Source: Eudorina sp. 2006-703-Eu-15 (lineage: Eukaryota > Chlorophyta > Chlorophyceae > Chlamydomonadales > Volvocaceae). Taken from it: a stretch of DNA of 64,000 nucleotides. Under the pieces are notes generated by a model. That model was not told where the DNA came from. It worked only from the letters and a program-made list of their open reading frames with translations, and did no database searches. Shown in pieces: positions 23,590-36,606 of the stretch (position 1 is the stretch's first letter; every line of letters starts with the position of its first letter). Where the stretch lies: positions 216,708-280,707 of the forward strand of contig BDSI01000150.1 of assembly GCA_003117195.1 (NCBI GenBank). Direction: 5' to 3'. The translations under genes and the position numbers were made by a program.

Positions 23590-26500
23590 CTATGTCACGG
23601 GGTCGCCCGAAGCCACGGCCAGCGGCGCCAGCTCAGCTCCCTCCAGCGCTTGCAGCTCCAGGGACAGCTGCCTGCGGGTGTCAGCATGAGCAGCGCGCGA
23701 TTGCACGAGCGGTGGCGCTGCTGGTGGTGGTGCTGGTGGTGGTGCGGGGGAGTTTTGTTGGAGCTCTAGGGTGGTTGACCCGGTGGCGGGTACGGCAGTC
23801 AGGAGGGCGTTGGCAACGAGCGAGAGACATCCCGGGTAGGGGCGCCTCCTTCATGGTACGACCATGACGTAACGGCGCAGGCAGGCAGGGGTGCTCCACC
23901 TAGGCCCCCAGGGCTTTCCAGAGGCGCAAACAGGGCCCATTCCTCCCCCACCCCCTCCCCCTCCTGCGCACCAAGCCCCCGCACGACAACACCCCTCGCA
24001 ACTAGCAGCAGCAACTGGCAGCAGCAACAGCAAAACCAATCAGGCGGGGCGGGGCCGCGGTCCGCACCTGTAGTACTCGATGCTCGCCGAGAACCTCTCC
24101 AGCAGGTTGACCAACGCAATGACCTCGTTGCGCTCCAGCACCAGGGTGCTGAGGGCGGGCGCGGTGGGCAGGGCGCCGCTGCAGTCCGAGGAGCTGAACA
24201 GCACCTTGAGCGCGGTGGCTACGCCTGGGGGACCGGACAGGACAGGACGGGGGGGAGGAGCGCAACGCGAGGGTAACAGGGTTCAGGGTCAGGGTATAGG
24301 GTCTGGGGTTTGGGGATTTGGGGCGGGGCGGCACAGTTTGGAGTCAACAGGGTGCGTGTCGGCAGCCCGTGGCAGAGGCCGGGGGGAGGTCACTTTAGGC
24401 AAAACCCGGGGGTTGCATGCCCCTTTAGAGGGGGTTTCTCCGGTTTGGAACCCCCCACACAGGGTGTGTCTGGGCTGTTCCTTTTTTAACCCCCACACAG
24501 GCGCTTCCGCCTCCTCCTCCTCCCCCTCACCCAGCGTCTGCAGCTTGCCCCACAGCTTGCACTTCTCGCAGCCGACGCAGTCCATGATGCGGGTGATGTT
24601 GACGAAGGCGGCCCGCAGCTCCTCGCGCAGCGCCAACCCGTCGCTGCCCTTCCATAGCCGCCCCTCGTCGAAGGGCATGGGGCAGGAGGACCGCAGCTCG
24701 GGCAGCTCCATCTGCGACCGGCCGGGCGGGCGGAGGGCGGCAGGGAGGGCGGCAGGGAGGGCAGGGTTACAGAGAACGGCCGGCCGGGTTACAGAGCAGG
24801 GAGGGCCGGGTTAGAGAAGGAAGCAAGTACCGTATATCTGTGGAGGTTAGGGTTCTCACCCGGGCGGGGTTCACATGCCAGCCAGTCCACTCACCAAGCT
24901 GCGCATGAGCGCCGCCGCCGCCTCGTCCTCCTCCGGAATGCCCGTCACGTACTCGTACCGCGCCAGCAGCGGCCCCGCCTTCATCACCGCCCGCAGCACG
25001 AACAGATAGGCGAAGTAGAGGTTCTCCACGCGGTCGCGCAGCGCGGGCGTGCCCAGACGCGCCCGGAAGTCCGTCAGGTTGTGGCCCCACAGGCTGCGCT
25101 CCTCGTCTAGCAGGTAGTTGGCGGAGATGTGTGCGGAGATGGAGGCGTGCATGCCCGAGATGAGGCGGTAGAAGACGCGCTTCTCCGGACACAGCTCCGG
25201 AACCGGATCGGCGGAGGCAGAGGCGGAGGAGGAGGAGGGGAGGGCCTGCTGGAAGCAGGACTGGGAGTAGATGGCGTTCCAGATGCGGTGCGCGTGCTCG
25301 CCCGAGTAGCCTGTGGAGCGGATGGCGGGGCGGGAACAGGAACAGCAAACCCAGAAATGATCTCTTTGGCACACCCCGCAGCACTCACCACACATACAGG
25401 GCCGGGTGCGCGGACCAACGAGTTGAGCGAGGTGTCTCCTTCCACCCCGCCCCGCCCCACCCAACCCCCCGCCCCGCCCCGTAACCCCGCCCTGCTCTCA
25501 CCGGTGTACCGCTCCGGGTTGATCAGCAGGTTGACGTACTGGTAGTCATCGGAGCCCTCCGGTTCGGCCATCCAGGGGTTGTTGAAGCCGCGCCACCCCT
25601 GGCCAGTCGGAGGGCGGCAGCAGCGGAGGGCGGCAGCAGCGGCAGTCGGAGGGCGGCAGCAGTGGCAGCGGCAGCGGTAGGCGCCCAACAACGGGTAAGC
25701 AGCTGCCCCACGCCCACGCCACAACCCATCCGCCGACTAGTCCTCCGCCGTAAACCCCCCACCCCCCTCGAGCCGTGAGCCCCACCTTGAGGTTGAGCAG
25801 CCGCACGGCCGTCTCCGGGTCCACGGTGCTGTCCACTCGGCTGTCCAGCTCCGCCGCGCCTGTGACCCGCGGGTCAGTGGGGACGGAGGGGGTGGGCGGG
25901 CGGGCGGGCGCCACGTGGGACGTTCGCATGCATCTACCGGCCGCTATCTCGCTTGGGCATCACCGACACGGCACCGCACGCAGCGTGTGAACTGCGTGGG
26001 TATGCGCCCATCCGTCCATCCATCCATCCATCCATCCATCCATCCATCCATCCATCCATCCCCGCAAACCCGCGTGAGGGCTGAGCCCCGGGCCATCAGC
26101 CAGCCAGCCCATCAGCCCGCCGGGCGTCGAGCTCACGAATGAACTACGCGCCTGACGCGGGCTTAGCCTGCCGGTACGCAGCGCCCGGCTGGGCGCAAGG
26201 CCCACCCACGCCCCCGTGGCCACCCACACCCACATTGGTTGGTGTTGCACCAGCCCTCCTCCTCCTGCTGCTTCCACGGCTGCGGCACCTCCGCCTCCTC
26301 GCACTCACACACGCTACAGGCCCGCAGGCTGCACATCGAGTCATCCGGCCAGAGAGGGCAGTCGCAGTAGATGTTCACCTGGGAGCACGTGGATGAGGGT
26401 GAGGGTGCACGAGGGCGAGGGATGAAATGAGAAAGGCGCCCTACGTCGTACAAGTTGTCGCACCGCTCAAAACGCCCTAGGGCACACTCCTCGTCCCCTC

Positions 26501-28175
26501 TGATGCAGGCCCTGCGGCTGCGGGGTGCGGAGGCCCAGCTGCCGCGGCCCGCAGGCCCAAGAAACCCACGACACATTCACTTGCGCGCTGACCGCCATCC
26601 CCTCCAGTTCCTCGGTCCGGTCGGTTGGTTGCGACACTGCTTCAACACGGATGCTGCAACACGGATGCTGCTGCTGTCGCCGCCGCAGCGGCAGCCCCGT
26701 GTCGTACCTTGAAATATCGGAAGAATGCCGTACGCACCAGCTGCCGCAGCAACGGGTGCACCACCGTGTTCAACCTGTCCACATCCTGGTAAGTGCAGTT
26801 GCCTGGGGGGAAGGGGTGGCCGCCGGCGCCGCCGAGTGCGCATGTGGGGAGGGACAGGGGGCCGGGGTTAAGGCGGGTGTGCGGCGGACGCGTGTCCTTA
26901 CAGAGGGCGGGCAGCCTGCAAGGGAGCTGGCTGCGCCACTCGCACGGCGAACGCAAGTGAGCTGACGTGTGTGGCCAAGGCATCTGACGGCCAGGTAGCT
27001 TCCTGCAGCTGCCGCACCCTTTTTGCCGCGCCAGGGTCACCGCGCCACCGTCCGTACTGCCCCACACCACCGCGACGTGCGTGTTGCTGGCGCGGTGCGG
27101 CGCAGCGCCTCCGCTCCACACGGATGTCAGTGCAGCGGTCTGACCCCGGGGTCACGGCCGTTCCTAAGCCGGCTGCCCAACGTTTTCCGCAATCGACTAC
27201 CGTCCGTCGAGGGCATGATGGCGGGACGTGGACCCGTGGACGTAAGCCCTAGGCCCCCCCTGGACTGCCATCTGCAGGACTGTCCGGCGGGCGGACTGCT
27301 TCTCTTTGCCATATCGTGGGTCACGTCCGCTGGGGTCCCGTGCACCTCATCCGTGCCGTCTACGAGCACACGGACGCCGCCGTGGCCGGAGCCCAGGCCG
27401 CGCGTCCCAAGGCGTGGTGTCCGGTCCTCCCTTGCGCTCGTCCCCTGCCCTGGAGCACATCCGCCAGTCGGCCCTCACACGGCGAAGGGGTCGTGGTCGT
27501 GTTGGGACGGACGGCCTGTCCATCCCGCGACGGCGGTTCCCCGCAGGTCGGGGCTTGACGACAGGCATGACGACTGCTGGTGCCCTTGCCACATCCCCGC
27601 CAGCCAAAGGCTCTTCCCCGGCTTACAGCACTCGTCAACATGGCCGCTGAGCTTGCATGCCTCCCCCGCCACCAGCTCGCCAGCAGCAATCTCAGCAGCC
27701 CCCTGCGCGAACCCGCGGGGATCAGGAAGAAAGAGCGTGGATATGCGCGCAGCGCGGCCGGTAGTCCTTGATGGGCAGACACCGTCACCGTCAGCAGCAG
27801 CCGAGTAGCTGCAAGGCGGTCAGGAGAGCTGACGGGGGTAGGCCGGGGGTAGCCCGGCTGTGTCGCCGTCGGCGGGGGAAGCAGTCACGGCGGCGGCCCC
27901 ACGCGCCGCCAGGTACGCACCTGCTCCGCCTCGCCGAGCACGAACCCCCGGTTGGTGGCGAATGACTCCGCGGCGACGGGAGCGCCATAGTCCGCCGGTG
28001 AGATGCCGGTAACGTTGGCCTCCGAGCTGGCTGCTAGGACGACGTGCTGCGCGGCGTGCGAGGTAAGGTTTGAGGGGTGCACTTCCACGGCGCTGCCCTC
28101 ACTAACGTCGGCGCCTACACGGACGGCCGCCAGCAGGAGTAGTGCGGCGCGCCAGGCAGACCAGCGAACCGTCAT
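23590..28175 (-). CDS. ERO1: ER oxidoreductin (thiol oxidase) ERO1
   Basis: Ten exons join in phase: 28175-27921, 27702-27627, 26802-26708, 26378-26234, 25859-25786, 25598-25502, 25310-24895, 24711-24531, 24224-24068 and 23671-23590 (1,578 nt, 525 aa). Residues 7-22 form a signal peptide. ERO1 blocks appear in order: [30 protein letters not shown], the shuttle-type pair CSLRAC (158-163), [56 protein letters not shown], the active-site CVGCEKC (431-437), and [24 protein letters not shown]1 is an FAD enzyme in the ER lumen that reoxidises protein disulfide isomerase and passes electrons to O2. A Ser/Ala insert ([11 protein letters not shown]) lies before residue 280. The 76-nt second exon and the short last exon were placed by phase and consensus sites; the rest is plain homology. 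Confidence 0.93.
26015..26060. repeat. (CATC)n microsatellite in ERO1 intron
   Basis: About eleven CATC units in the intron between ERO1 exons 4 and 5; one unit is CGTC. Confidence 0.9.
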
Positions 28176-28901
28176 CGTCAAGCGGCACGCGAGAGGCACG
28201 CAAAAGTGTGAAACGGGCAGCTTCAGAGCAACCGTTCCATTGACGCCGAGCAAGACATCGGTTGAGTATCTCGGTCCGACACGCGTAGAGAGAAGCGTCT
28301 AGTGACACCGTCGGGACGAGTGGATCAGTCAAGGGAACTCAATTCAATGTTTTCACAGGATTTTGGCATTCCAGTTACTCAGAGGGTCATAGGCAAAAGT
28401 AGGTACAACCCGTTGATGTCCCGTATGAACAGCGTGTCCCCGGACAGGTGTCCCCAGTGCGCGAAAAAATGGATCACTGTTCAGGGAGTATCGGAATAAC
28501 TAGGATTGCTCGCAAATGTTGTGAAAGTATCAGTATGACTATATGCAATAGTCAACCTATCCCAGAATGCCCAATAAAAATCGTACGGCAGAAATCCTCG
28601 AAGTCGAGTCGACCTTCGCAAGCGCATGTGCTAAATTGTTCAAGATTTTTACATCAAGATAATTCCATACTTAAGTTTGCCGTGAGACGACGACTTTAAG
28701 TTTTGCACACTTCACCCCGCACTGGACGGACACCAGATGGATTATTTGCAACTATTAAATCTTACCAGAGACATATTATTCCACAAATGTAGCTGAAGAA
28801 ACCAGAGCGGAGTGCGGCCCCACTTAGCGCATTTAGCTCATAGCCGTACTAGAGCAAACAGCTAGCCTAGGCAGTGAATTCGCCATCAGGTTGAGCTAAG
28901 C
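28176..28901. promoter_or_regulatory. Divergent upstream region of ERO1 and coiled-coil gene
   Basis: 726 bp separate two divergent start codons. The right part (about 28,480-28,800) is clearly AT-richer than the flanking genes. No specific promoter motif is identified. Confidence 0.45.
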
Positions 28902-31900
28902 ATGGACGGGTCGGCCTTGCCTCCGGTCAACGGCGCCTCGCTGCCGGATGCCCCGGAGGACATCCCCGAGCCCCCCGGCTCGCGCCAGCGTGCAAGCGAG
29001 CGCGCCGGAGAGGTCTACTCGGAGTTTGCACAGGAGGACGGTACCCTGGCCGTGTCATCTCTGGGCGACCTGCTGTCGGCCGTGGACATCAGCAGCTCCC
29101 CCGACTCGTATATGCGCGTGGTCACCACAGTTGCGGGCCCTACAGCGGACAGCATGACACGAGACCAAGCGTAAGTCTGGTGCAGCTCGCCACTTGTCAG
29201 CGGGCATCCCGAGAGGTGTCCGCGGGCTCCCAGGGAGGGTTGTTGGTTCGCGGCCCGGCAACCCCCGGCGTTCGTACGGCGGAGCCCCGCTGAATGCGAC
29301 CCCGCCCCATGATGCCATGGGCAGGCCATGGGTGGCCCCTGAGGTGTGGTTCACTGTCATGCCGATCCAAACCCCCCATGCCACACCTCAGCCTCCCGCC
29401 CAGAAGGGCAGGACCGCCGGACGGGTTACCCTCGCCTGAAGCCCAAAGCCCCCCCATCCCGGGTTCCCTCGGGCCTCATCTTTCTCTTCACACCCACATA
29501 CCCACACCCACGGCACTGGGACACACCAGGGGTCCAGGGCGCCGTGTTTGCAAGACACGAGCCGCCGACGTGGCGCCTGCACATGGCCCAGCACCCAGTA
29601 CTGTGGGTCCGGTCGCGCTTCCCTGAACCCCGCGCCCAGCTCTCGAGGGAGCCAGGGCACTCTGTATGGCGGTGTGGGAGGGAGCCGTGGGCAGCGGAGC
29701 CATGGCATGATCAGTCGGCGGCAGCAGGGCACGTAAGGGCAGACAGCGAGGGTCTGACGAGCATTCCATGGGCCGCATCCGGGTGGCTCCACTCGCCCGC
29801 CCATGGTGACCGCAGCGGGGCCACAGCAAGCAGTCCTGCAGTCATGGGCGGGGATGGGTGCCGTACAGCAGCTTGCGGTCCCCTCCGCCCAGGTATGAGA
29901 CGTCAGTGAGGGAGGCATCATTCCTGAACAGGAAACAGCAAGCGCGCAGTGCCGGAGGGGCACTGGTGGGACTCCACCCGTCGTCATACGCTCACGCCAG
30001 GCCCGAGCAGCCGCCGTTCCTCCGGGGGATGCCTTCATGAGTCAGCGCAGGTGGCCGTCAGGCATGGCCGTCAGTCACCCCGGGTGACCTTCGCGGATCA
30101 GAGCGGACCCGTCCCGCAGACACTCGGTCGGCCCGAGACGCCCGACAGCCGACTGCGCAGCCCCGGGAGGGGCACGTCCGGAGAAGCAGCTGGTGGCAGC
30201 TGCGTCATGCGAGCCGCACCCCACAGCGCACTGCAGCGACCTGCGTCCGCTCAGGCCGCGGCCAGCGGCCTGAACCCCGCCGCCGCGGCCTCCGCCCCGC
30301 CCGGGGCCCACCCTCAACGCCATGACGACCCACGGGTCGTTTCTTCACCGGCGGACTCCTCCTAGCGGGCGCCATCCATCTCGTCGGCCCAGTTGCACGC
30401 CCTTTCAGCTCCGCTGACGTGCGCCACCCCGTCCGCCGTACCGTGATCGCACGGCCTCACGGGCTTGGACGCCCGAAGGGCCCCGGCGCGGTCCTGCACC
30501 CCCACGGCCCCCCAGGCTGTTTCTCTATACCCCCAGGGCCCCCGGATGGCGCAACCGGAGTGCTTACGCGAGTCCGCAGCCCTGCCTTGCCCTGCCCCCC
30601 CTGGACCACATCGCCCCTCTACTCTTCCCTCGTCAACGTGTGCTCACGGCCCCTTGCCCCGACAGGCTCGCGGCGGTGGGTATGATCTCGGCGGAGCCGC
30701 CCGCCCCGGCGTCGTCGCCGCCGCAGTACGTGCTGCAGCCCTCGGCGTCGTCGCAGCCGCTACTGCCATCGTCTTCCTCGGCGGCGTCCGCCTCCGCCGC
30801 GGCCGCGGCGATGGCGGCGGCAGGGCCCTTCGGGCGCCTAGAGTCGTACGCGCCGCCGGGCTCGTCGCAGAGCTTCTCAGGCATACCCAGCGTCGGCGGC
30901 ATTGGCGGCGGTGGTGGCGGCGGCGGCGGCGGGTCTGGGAGCGTCGACGGCGGAGGCCTGGGCAGCGCAGGCCCGTCGCGGCCCTTCCGACGTATCCTGA
31001 CTAAGAACCGGTCGTACTTGGAGGTACGGCATTTGGGAGTACGATGACGTGGCGCAGGGTGGGGGGGGTGCGTGCCGGATTTGCGTGCTGGGGCCCTGAT
31101 GTGCGCAACACGGAAGAGGAGAGCGTTACTGTGAAGCAAGCTCAGAATGACCCCGGGCACACTCGGGCGAGGAGGGGGCTGACGCGGGTGCTGTAGAGAG
31201 GTGGCTGGGGCGCAGAGCTGGCGGCTAGTCAAAAGGAAACGACCCATACACATCAGCCCGGCGACAAATATTCTTGCTAGCGACGATTACTGGTACCTGA
31301 AAGGCACAGAGTGAAACGCAAGCGGAAACAAAGCAGGCGCGCCACCACGACGGCGCCATGCAATCGCAAGAACCGGCGGGGGTGGGTGGGTGGGTGGGTG
31401 GGTAGATCCCCGCCGATGCCCGTCTCGAGCCTGCCTACCTTTTATTTTCGCTCCCGGCCACAAACCACGTGGTCGAGATGTGTCGATGTCGTATATGCGA
31501 TGTTCGATGTCCTGGGGCGAACGCGCTGACGTGTCCGGAGCTCTGGCACCGTACCACGTCGTACCGCACCGTATTTCATCATGCTGCATGTGTGTACCGC
31601 GCCGTACACAGACCGGCGCGCTGCAGCTGGACGACGCCGTGGTGCAGTACATGGCCAAACTGGAGGAGCACCGCCGCAAGTGTGAGATCGACGGGCGGTA
31701 CCAGGAAGCCAAGGTGGCGTCGAGACGGCTGGCGGACCTGCGTACGGCACAGGTACGGCATGGGTGTGGATGCCCCCTCAACAAATGCAGGGGTCGGGCG
31801 AGGCCCTGCGCGTTGTTCCCGGCTCCGCTCCCGCTGCCGCCCGGGGCGCAGCGTAACCTGACTTTGGCGCTGCCACCTGATGTTACTTTACCCGCCATTT

Positions 31901-34815
31901 TACCCGCCATCACATCCCGGCGATTTCGCGCTGGTCCAGGCAGCAGTTCTTGCACCTGTCCTAGCCTCCCCTCGTTACACCGGCATCGCAACCTGCCGCT
32001 GGCCCCCACTGTCAAGCTCGACGCACCCCACGCCCTCCAGCTCACCCCACCGCGCACCCTCAACCCCTGGCGGCCCCCTCCTCCCCCTCCTCCCCCTCCT
32101 CCCCCTCCTCCTCCTCCTCCCCTCCTCCTCCTCCTCCCCCTCCTCCTCCTCCCCTCCTCCTCCTCCTCCTCCTCCCCCTCCTCCTCCTCCCCCTCCGCCC
32201 CCTCCCCCACCCGGCGCAGGTGGACAGCCTGCGCCAGGAGCTGACCTGCAACCAGGCCCGCGAGCTGGAGGAGGTCCACGCGGTGTACGAGGAGGAGACC
32301 GCCAAGTTCCACCAGCTGTGGGACCAGCGCATGAGGGACTACGCGGCCAACCTGGCGCAGGTGGGGTCCGTCAAGACAGCGAAACCGCACCGCAGGGCGG
32401 AGCAGAGCACATACGGTAACCGAAAACCGCCGACGTGGGCTCCCGGTGGCCCCTGTGCGGGCTCCCGGCCGCCTGCCTGCCTCCCTCCCTCCCGCCGCCG
32501 CCGGAGTCGACCAATGAATGTCCTATGCCCTCCCGCTGCCGCCGGAGTCTACCCATGAATGTCCTGTACCCCCCCGCTGCCCTCGCCCCAGGCCCTAGAG
32601 GACCTGAAGTCCAGCCACACCGGCCAGCTGGCCGCCTTCGTGGAGGAGCTGCAGCGCAAGAAGCCCACCCGCGCCCGGCCCTCGCGGGACTACCTGGTGC
32701 AGCGGGAGATGCAGGACAAGCTCGTCAAGGCCAAGCTGTACGGCAGGGCGACCAAGGTCAAGAACATGGCGGACGAGCTGTACCAGGTGCCGGAGCGGAA
32801 GGGGACGCGGGAGGGGCAGAGGGGGAAGGGAAGGGCAGAGGGGGAGGGAGGGGCAGAGGGGGGAGGGAAGGGCAGAGGGGGAGGGAGGGGCAGAGGGGGG
32901 AGGGAAGGGCAGAGGGGAAGGGAGGGGCAGAGGGGGGAGGGAAGGGAAGAGGGGGAGGGAAAGAGGAAGGTAAAGGCGGTATGCTGGGATTGGAGCGGAG
33001 TGGAGTGCGGCTGCTGGGTCTCGTGGCGCCTCGCCACGAGAACATGTCCGTCCGTCTTCTGTAGCTCCAGTCTCGCACGGAGGTCCCTTGCGGCATGAGC
33101 CGGGCAGGCAGTCAGGCAGGCGGGCTTTCGTCGCTGGATGCATGACGTGACCCCAGCCGCCCCAACTCGTGTGCCCTGCCGCGTCCCCCGCGACACCCGC
33201 CTCCCTGCCGCAGGCCGAGCTGGAGACCACCGTGGCGGCCTGGGAGGCGGAGTCCAAGCTCAAGATCGCGAAGCTGCAGTCGAAACAGCAGAACGAGTAT
33301 GAGGTGCTGCTGCAGAGGGGGGCCAAGGTGAGGCCGGGGCAGGGGTGAGGTTGGGTTGGTGGTGGGGGTAGGCCGAGGCTGGGGCAGGCGTGGGGGATGG
33401 CTTGCTCTCATGTACGGTACTGTACGGTACGAGCGGCGATAGATCATCATCAGGCGGTACGACCCAGCTCGTCACTGCCGCGAATCCCACCTCTGCCATG
33501 CCGCGACCGACAGGGTGTGGGTATGTCGGTGTGTGTCATTGCCCCCCCCCAGGGTCGGGACGAGCTCGAGCTGAAGCGGCTGGCCGAGACGGAGCGGCGG
33601 ACGCTGCGGTTTCGGAACATCGTGTCGGTGAGCCCTCCCTGGGGCATGGGAGGCCGGGGTAGGGCAGCAGGGGCCACAAACAGCATGGACACACACAACG
33701 CGGAGTGGTCCATGGGGGTTGGTCCGGGTATCCGCGATGGGGCCGCGGTGGCTCGGGGCGGGGTTGGGGAGGAGAGCCCGGCATGGGCGGGGAATCCTGG
33801 CAGCAGAGGGAGGTCGTCGTCGGTGGGGCGCAGGGGCCTGCAGGCGATGGGGCCACCTCAGGCGATGGGGCCATCTCAGGCGACACAGCGGTGCGGCGGA
33901 GCCGTCGTGTGGGGGATCGGTGACGGCTGGATCTGCCGTCTGTCACGTCTCCCCCATCTGCCGTCAACCGTCTGCGTCCTAGGCCCCAGGCGCCTTCCGT
34001 CAAAAGTGTCTCTCTGGCTCTCTGGGTGGGATGAGCCCGACTCAACCCCACGCACCCCCGTCCCTCCTGCCCGCTGCTGCCCGCCCCTGCCGCGCACCGC
34101 CACAGGAGCTGGAGCAGCTGCACAAGGTGCGCCCCAGGGAGTCGCTGGCCCATGCGGCCGGTTGCTTGCCGGTCGGCTTGCCGGGATGCATGGATTCGCG
34201 GTTTGCGAGTTGGTGATTTGGTTGGTTGGTCGGTTGGGTGGAGGGTTGTATCTTGTATGGGGGCGAATGTACCTCCGTCGGCGGCCGGGAGGCCTCGGGG
34301 TTAACCCCGGGACTGGGGATTCCTGGAAGCATGCTGTCATGTACGGACACATCCTGTACGACACACGGGCACCCTGGTCCGTGTGCATGGCTCTCGGGCG
34401 CACGCGCGGGCCGCGGCATTCGGTGGCGAGGCGCACCACCAGCACCACCACGGGCGCCCGTCGTCGCACCGTGTGGTGCGGCCCCCTCCCGGGCAGGAAA
34501 GACGCTGGCGGTCACAGGGCACCTTACCCTGTCGCCCTCGCGGCCAGGCCCAGCATCGCCTCCACGCCTCGCCCGCCTCCAGATCCCACTCCCCAACTCC
34601 CAACCATCCCCCGCCGCCTCTTCAACTCCAACCCTCCATCTCGAAACCCTCCAACTCCCAACCCCTCCCCTCCAACTGCCCAACCGCAGCTGGAGCTGGC
34701 CCACCTGGAGAACTTCCTGGACGCCCAAGTCCTGGCGGGGAAGGCCACTCCGCTGAAGGACCCGGGGGCCTTCCGCCGCAAGCGCGAGCAGCTGTTCAAC
34801 CTGTCGCTCAGCTGA
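28902..34815 (+). CDS. Coiled-coil protein with Ala/Ser/Gly-rich N-terminus, possibly cytoskeletal or ciliary
   Basis: Nine exons in phase: 28902-29170, 30666-31023, 31612-31752, 32220-32360, 32592-32786, 33214-33327, 33553-33627, 34106-34126 and 34690-34815 (1,440 nt, 479 aa). Exon 8 is only 21 nt (ELEQLHK). Residues 1-90 are acidic, and 91-209 are low-complexity (Ser/Ala runs, polyglycine). From ~210 to the end it is nearly all helix: HRRKCEIDGRYQEAKVASR, EEETAKFHQLWDQRM, then ELELKRLAETERRTLRF. The phrase HRRKCE(x)nGxYxEA plus FHxxWDxRM looks like a conserved eukaryotic coiled-coil family found in ciliated organisms, but I cannot name it. All introns after exon 2 are phase 0, with good acceptors. 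A ciliary role is inference only. Confidence 0.85.
31381..31404. repeat. (GGGT)n microsatellite
   Basis: Six GGGT/GGTG-type units in the second intron of the coiled-coil gene; G-quadruplex-capable on the plus strand. Confidence 0.7.
32069..32215 (+). repeat. Long CCT/CTC polypyrimidine tract before exon 4 acceptor
   Basis: About 145 bases almost purely C and T (CTCCTCCTCC and CCCCTCCT units), ending at the acceptor CGGCGCAG of the exon starting at 32220. It is an extreme polypyrimidine tract and can form triplex DNA. Confidence 0.85.
32815..32968. repeat. 37-bp polypurine tandem repeat
   Basis: About 3.5 copies of a 37-bp unit built of GGGAAGGGCAGAGGGGGA-type blocks, with AAGGGCAG at 32831, 32868 and 32905. 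It lies in the intron after the exon ending at 32786. Confidence 0.85.
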
Positions 34816-36600
34816 ACCCCCGGCGCCGGCCCGGCACCGACCTCTCTCGTCAACCAGGCACCGACCTCTCTGGTCAACCAGCAGGTCCAGCACCGACCCG
34901 CACCTTCGCGCACCTCTCCTGACCTGACCTGACACGGCTCCTGACCTGACACGGCTCCTGACCTGACACGGCGAAACGGTGCACGTCCGCACGGCACCAG
35001 CTGCACGTGCGCCGTGCAACCCGCGGGGGGAAGGCGGGCACGGGGTGGTCAGGGGCGGGAGGGCGGTTGGCGGTGGAGCAGGGGGCTGGACGGGGCGGGA
35101 AGGGGTTTGGGGGGGAGGGCAGGGTGGTGCGCAATCGGACACGGGCCGTGGCGAGCATGAGGGGCCCGCCGGCCGGAACTTGCCCGGACGTGGCAGCTGG
35201 GCGGGAGGGGAGGCAGTCGCTGACCTCGGCAGTGACGAGGTTGGTAGGGTAGGGTCGGCTTGCAGGGCAGGCCAGGGCGGGGGGCAGGGAGCAGGGTAGG
35301 GATGCGCAGGGCCCGGCATGGGGCGCCGTGATGGGGCCATGAGGGCGCCCGCCGTTGCGCATTCGGTTCGTTGGGAGGGAGAGGTGGCATGCCTGGGAGA
35401 CTAGACGTACAGAGCCCGGTGGGGAGGCCTGCGGGTGGCTGGCAGGGGTTTCAGAGGGGTGGCCAGAGGGGGCGGCACATGAGGCCCCTGAACGGCAGGG
35501 CTTCATGCGGGGAGTCCGGACGCGGGCGGGGGATACAAGAATGCTCTGTGCGTGTGTGTGTAAAAGATAACTGGGCCGCGTGTGTGTGTGTGGGGGGGGT
35601 CCGTTGCAAACGCGGCATGCAGAGCTGTTTGGGGTGGTCCTGGCGCGCAGCGGCCGTGTTGGCGCGAGGCCGCACCGCTGCGGTTGCGGCATAGGAGCTG
35701 CGGCGGCATATACGGCAAGCAGGCAGATGGCAGACGCAGCCCCACGGTCGGCAGGCCGGGGGCGCTCTCTCTGTGTGAGGCGGCGCCGCTCTGCGGCGCT
35801 CGTCGCGACTGAGCGGTCGGTGTTCTTGGTGTAGTGTACGGACGCCCCCGGCTGTGTGGGATGGTGTTTAACTGGGAACACCACACGACACCGTGATTTG
35901 TGTCCCCGCCCGTGGTCGGGTCAGCACGGTGTTGCACGGCATAGGTCTGCCCTGCGGTGTTTCGCAGCGCGGGAGGAGGAAGGGGCCAGGGCTGAATGAT
36001 GTCAGGCGCTGCCGGGTGCACGCAGGAAGTACGGTATCAGCACGCATGACACCGGGCTGCAGACCGGGATGCGTGCGTGGTGCGTGAGAACACTGAGCCG
36101 GGTGTGTGTGTGTGTCTGTCTGTGCGCGCGCACATGTGACTTGGTTCGGTTCGGCTCGGTTCGGGACGGGGCGGGGCGGGGCGGGCAGCGTCATGTCTCA
36201 AGGACAGCCCCACGCGAGCCGAATGCCCGAGGGCACAAGGCGAACGTGCCGCCATGCGCTGCCCATAGGATCTTCACGGACCGGAGACTGAGCGGACTGA
36301 CGTCCAAAAGCCGCGAGGAAGGTCCGGTGAGAGGGTTTGGGCCCATCTGTATCCTCAGCCCCCCCCCCCGGGACAGTCTGGATCCCAAGCCATCGCCCAA
36401 GTCATCAGAGGAGTACGTGTGAGGGGGCAAAACCTCCTCCGCAACGGACATCATGGCACGCGGGGCAACAGGTTCACCAATTGACTTGGTACGACGGCGC
36501 CGTAACGGCGCCGTACTGATTCCGTGGGCCCTGTAACAGTCCATCCCGCAACGCAGCCGGCGTTGCATCAGCTTCCGAGATGGCATATGGATGCAGCACG
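34816..36600 (+). other. 3' flank of the coiled-coil gene
   Basis: No coding region supported. It should contain the 3' UTR. GT-rich runs occur at 35,551-35,592 and 36,102-36,130. Confidence 0.45.
35559..35563 (+). terminator. Candidate TGTAA polyadenylation signal
   Basis: TGTAA is the usual green-algal polyadenylation signal. This is the first plausible plus-strand copy I noticed, about 745 bases after the coiled-coil stop codon. It sits at the end of a GT repeat, so it may be chance. Confidence 0.35.
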
Positions 36601-36606
36601 GGACGG

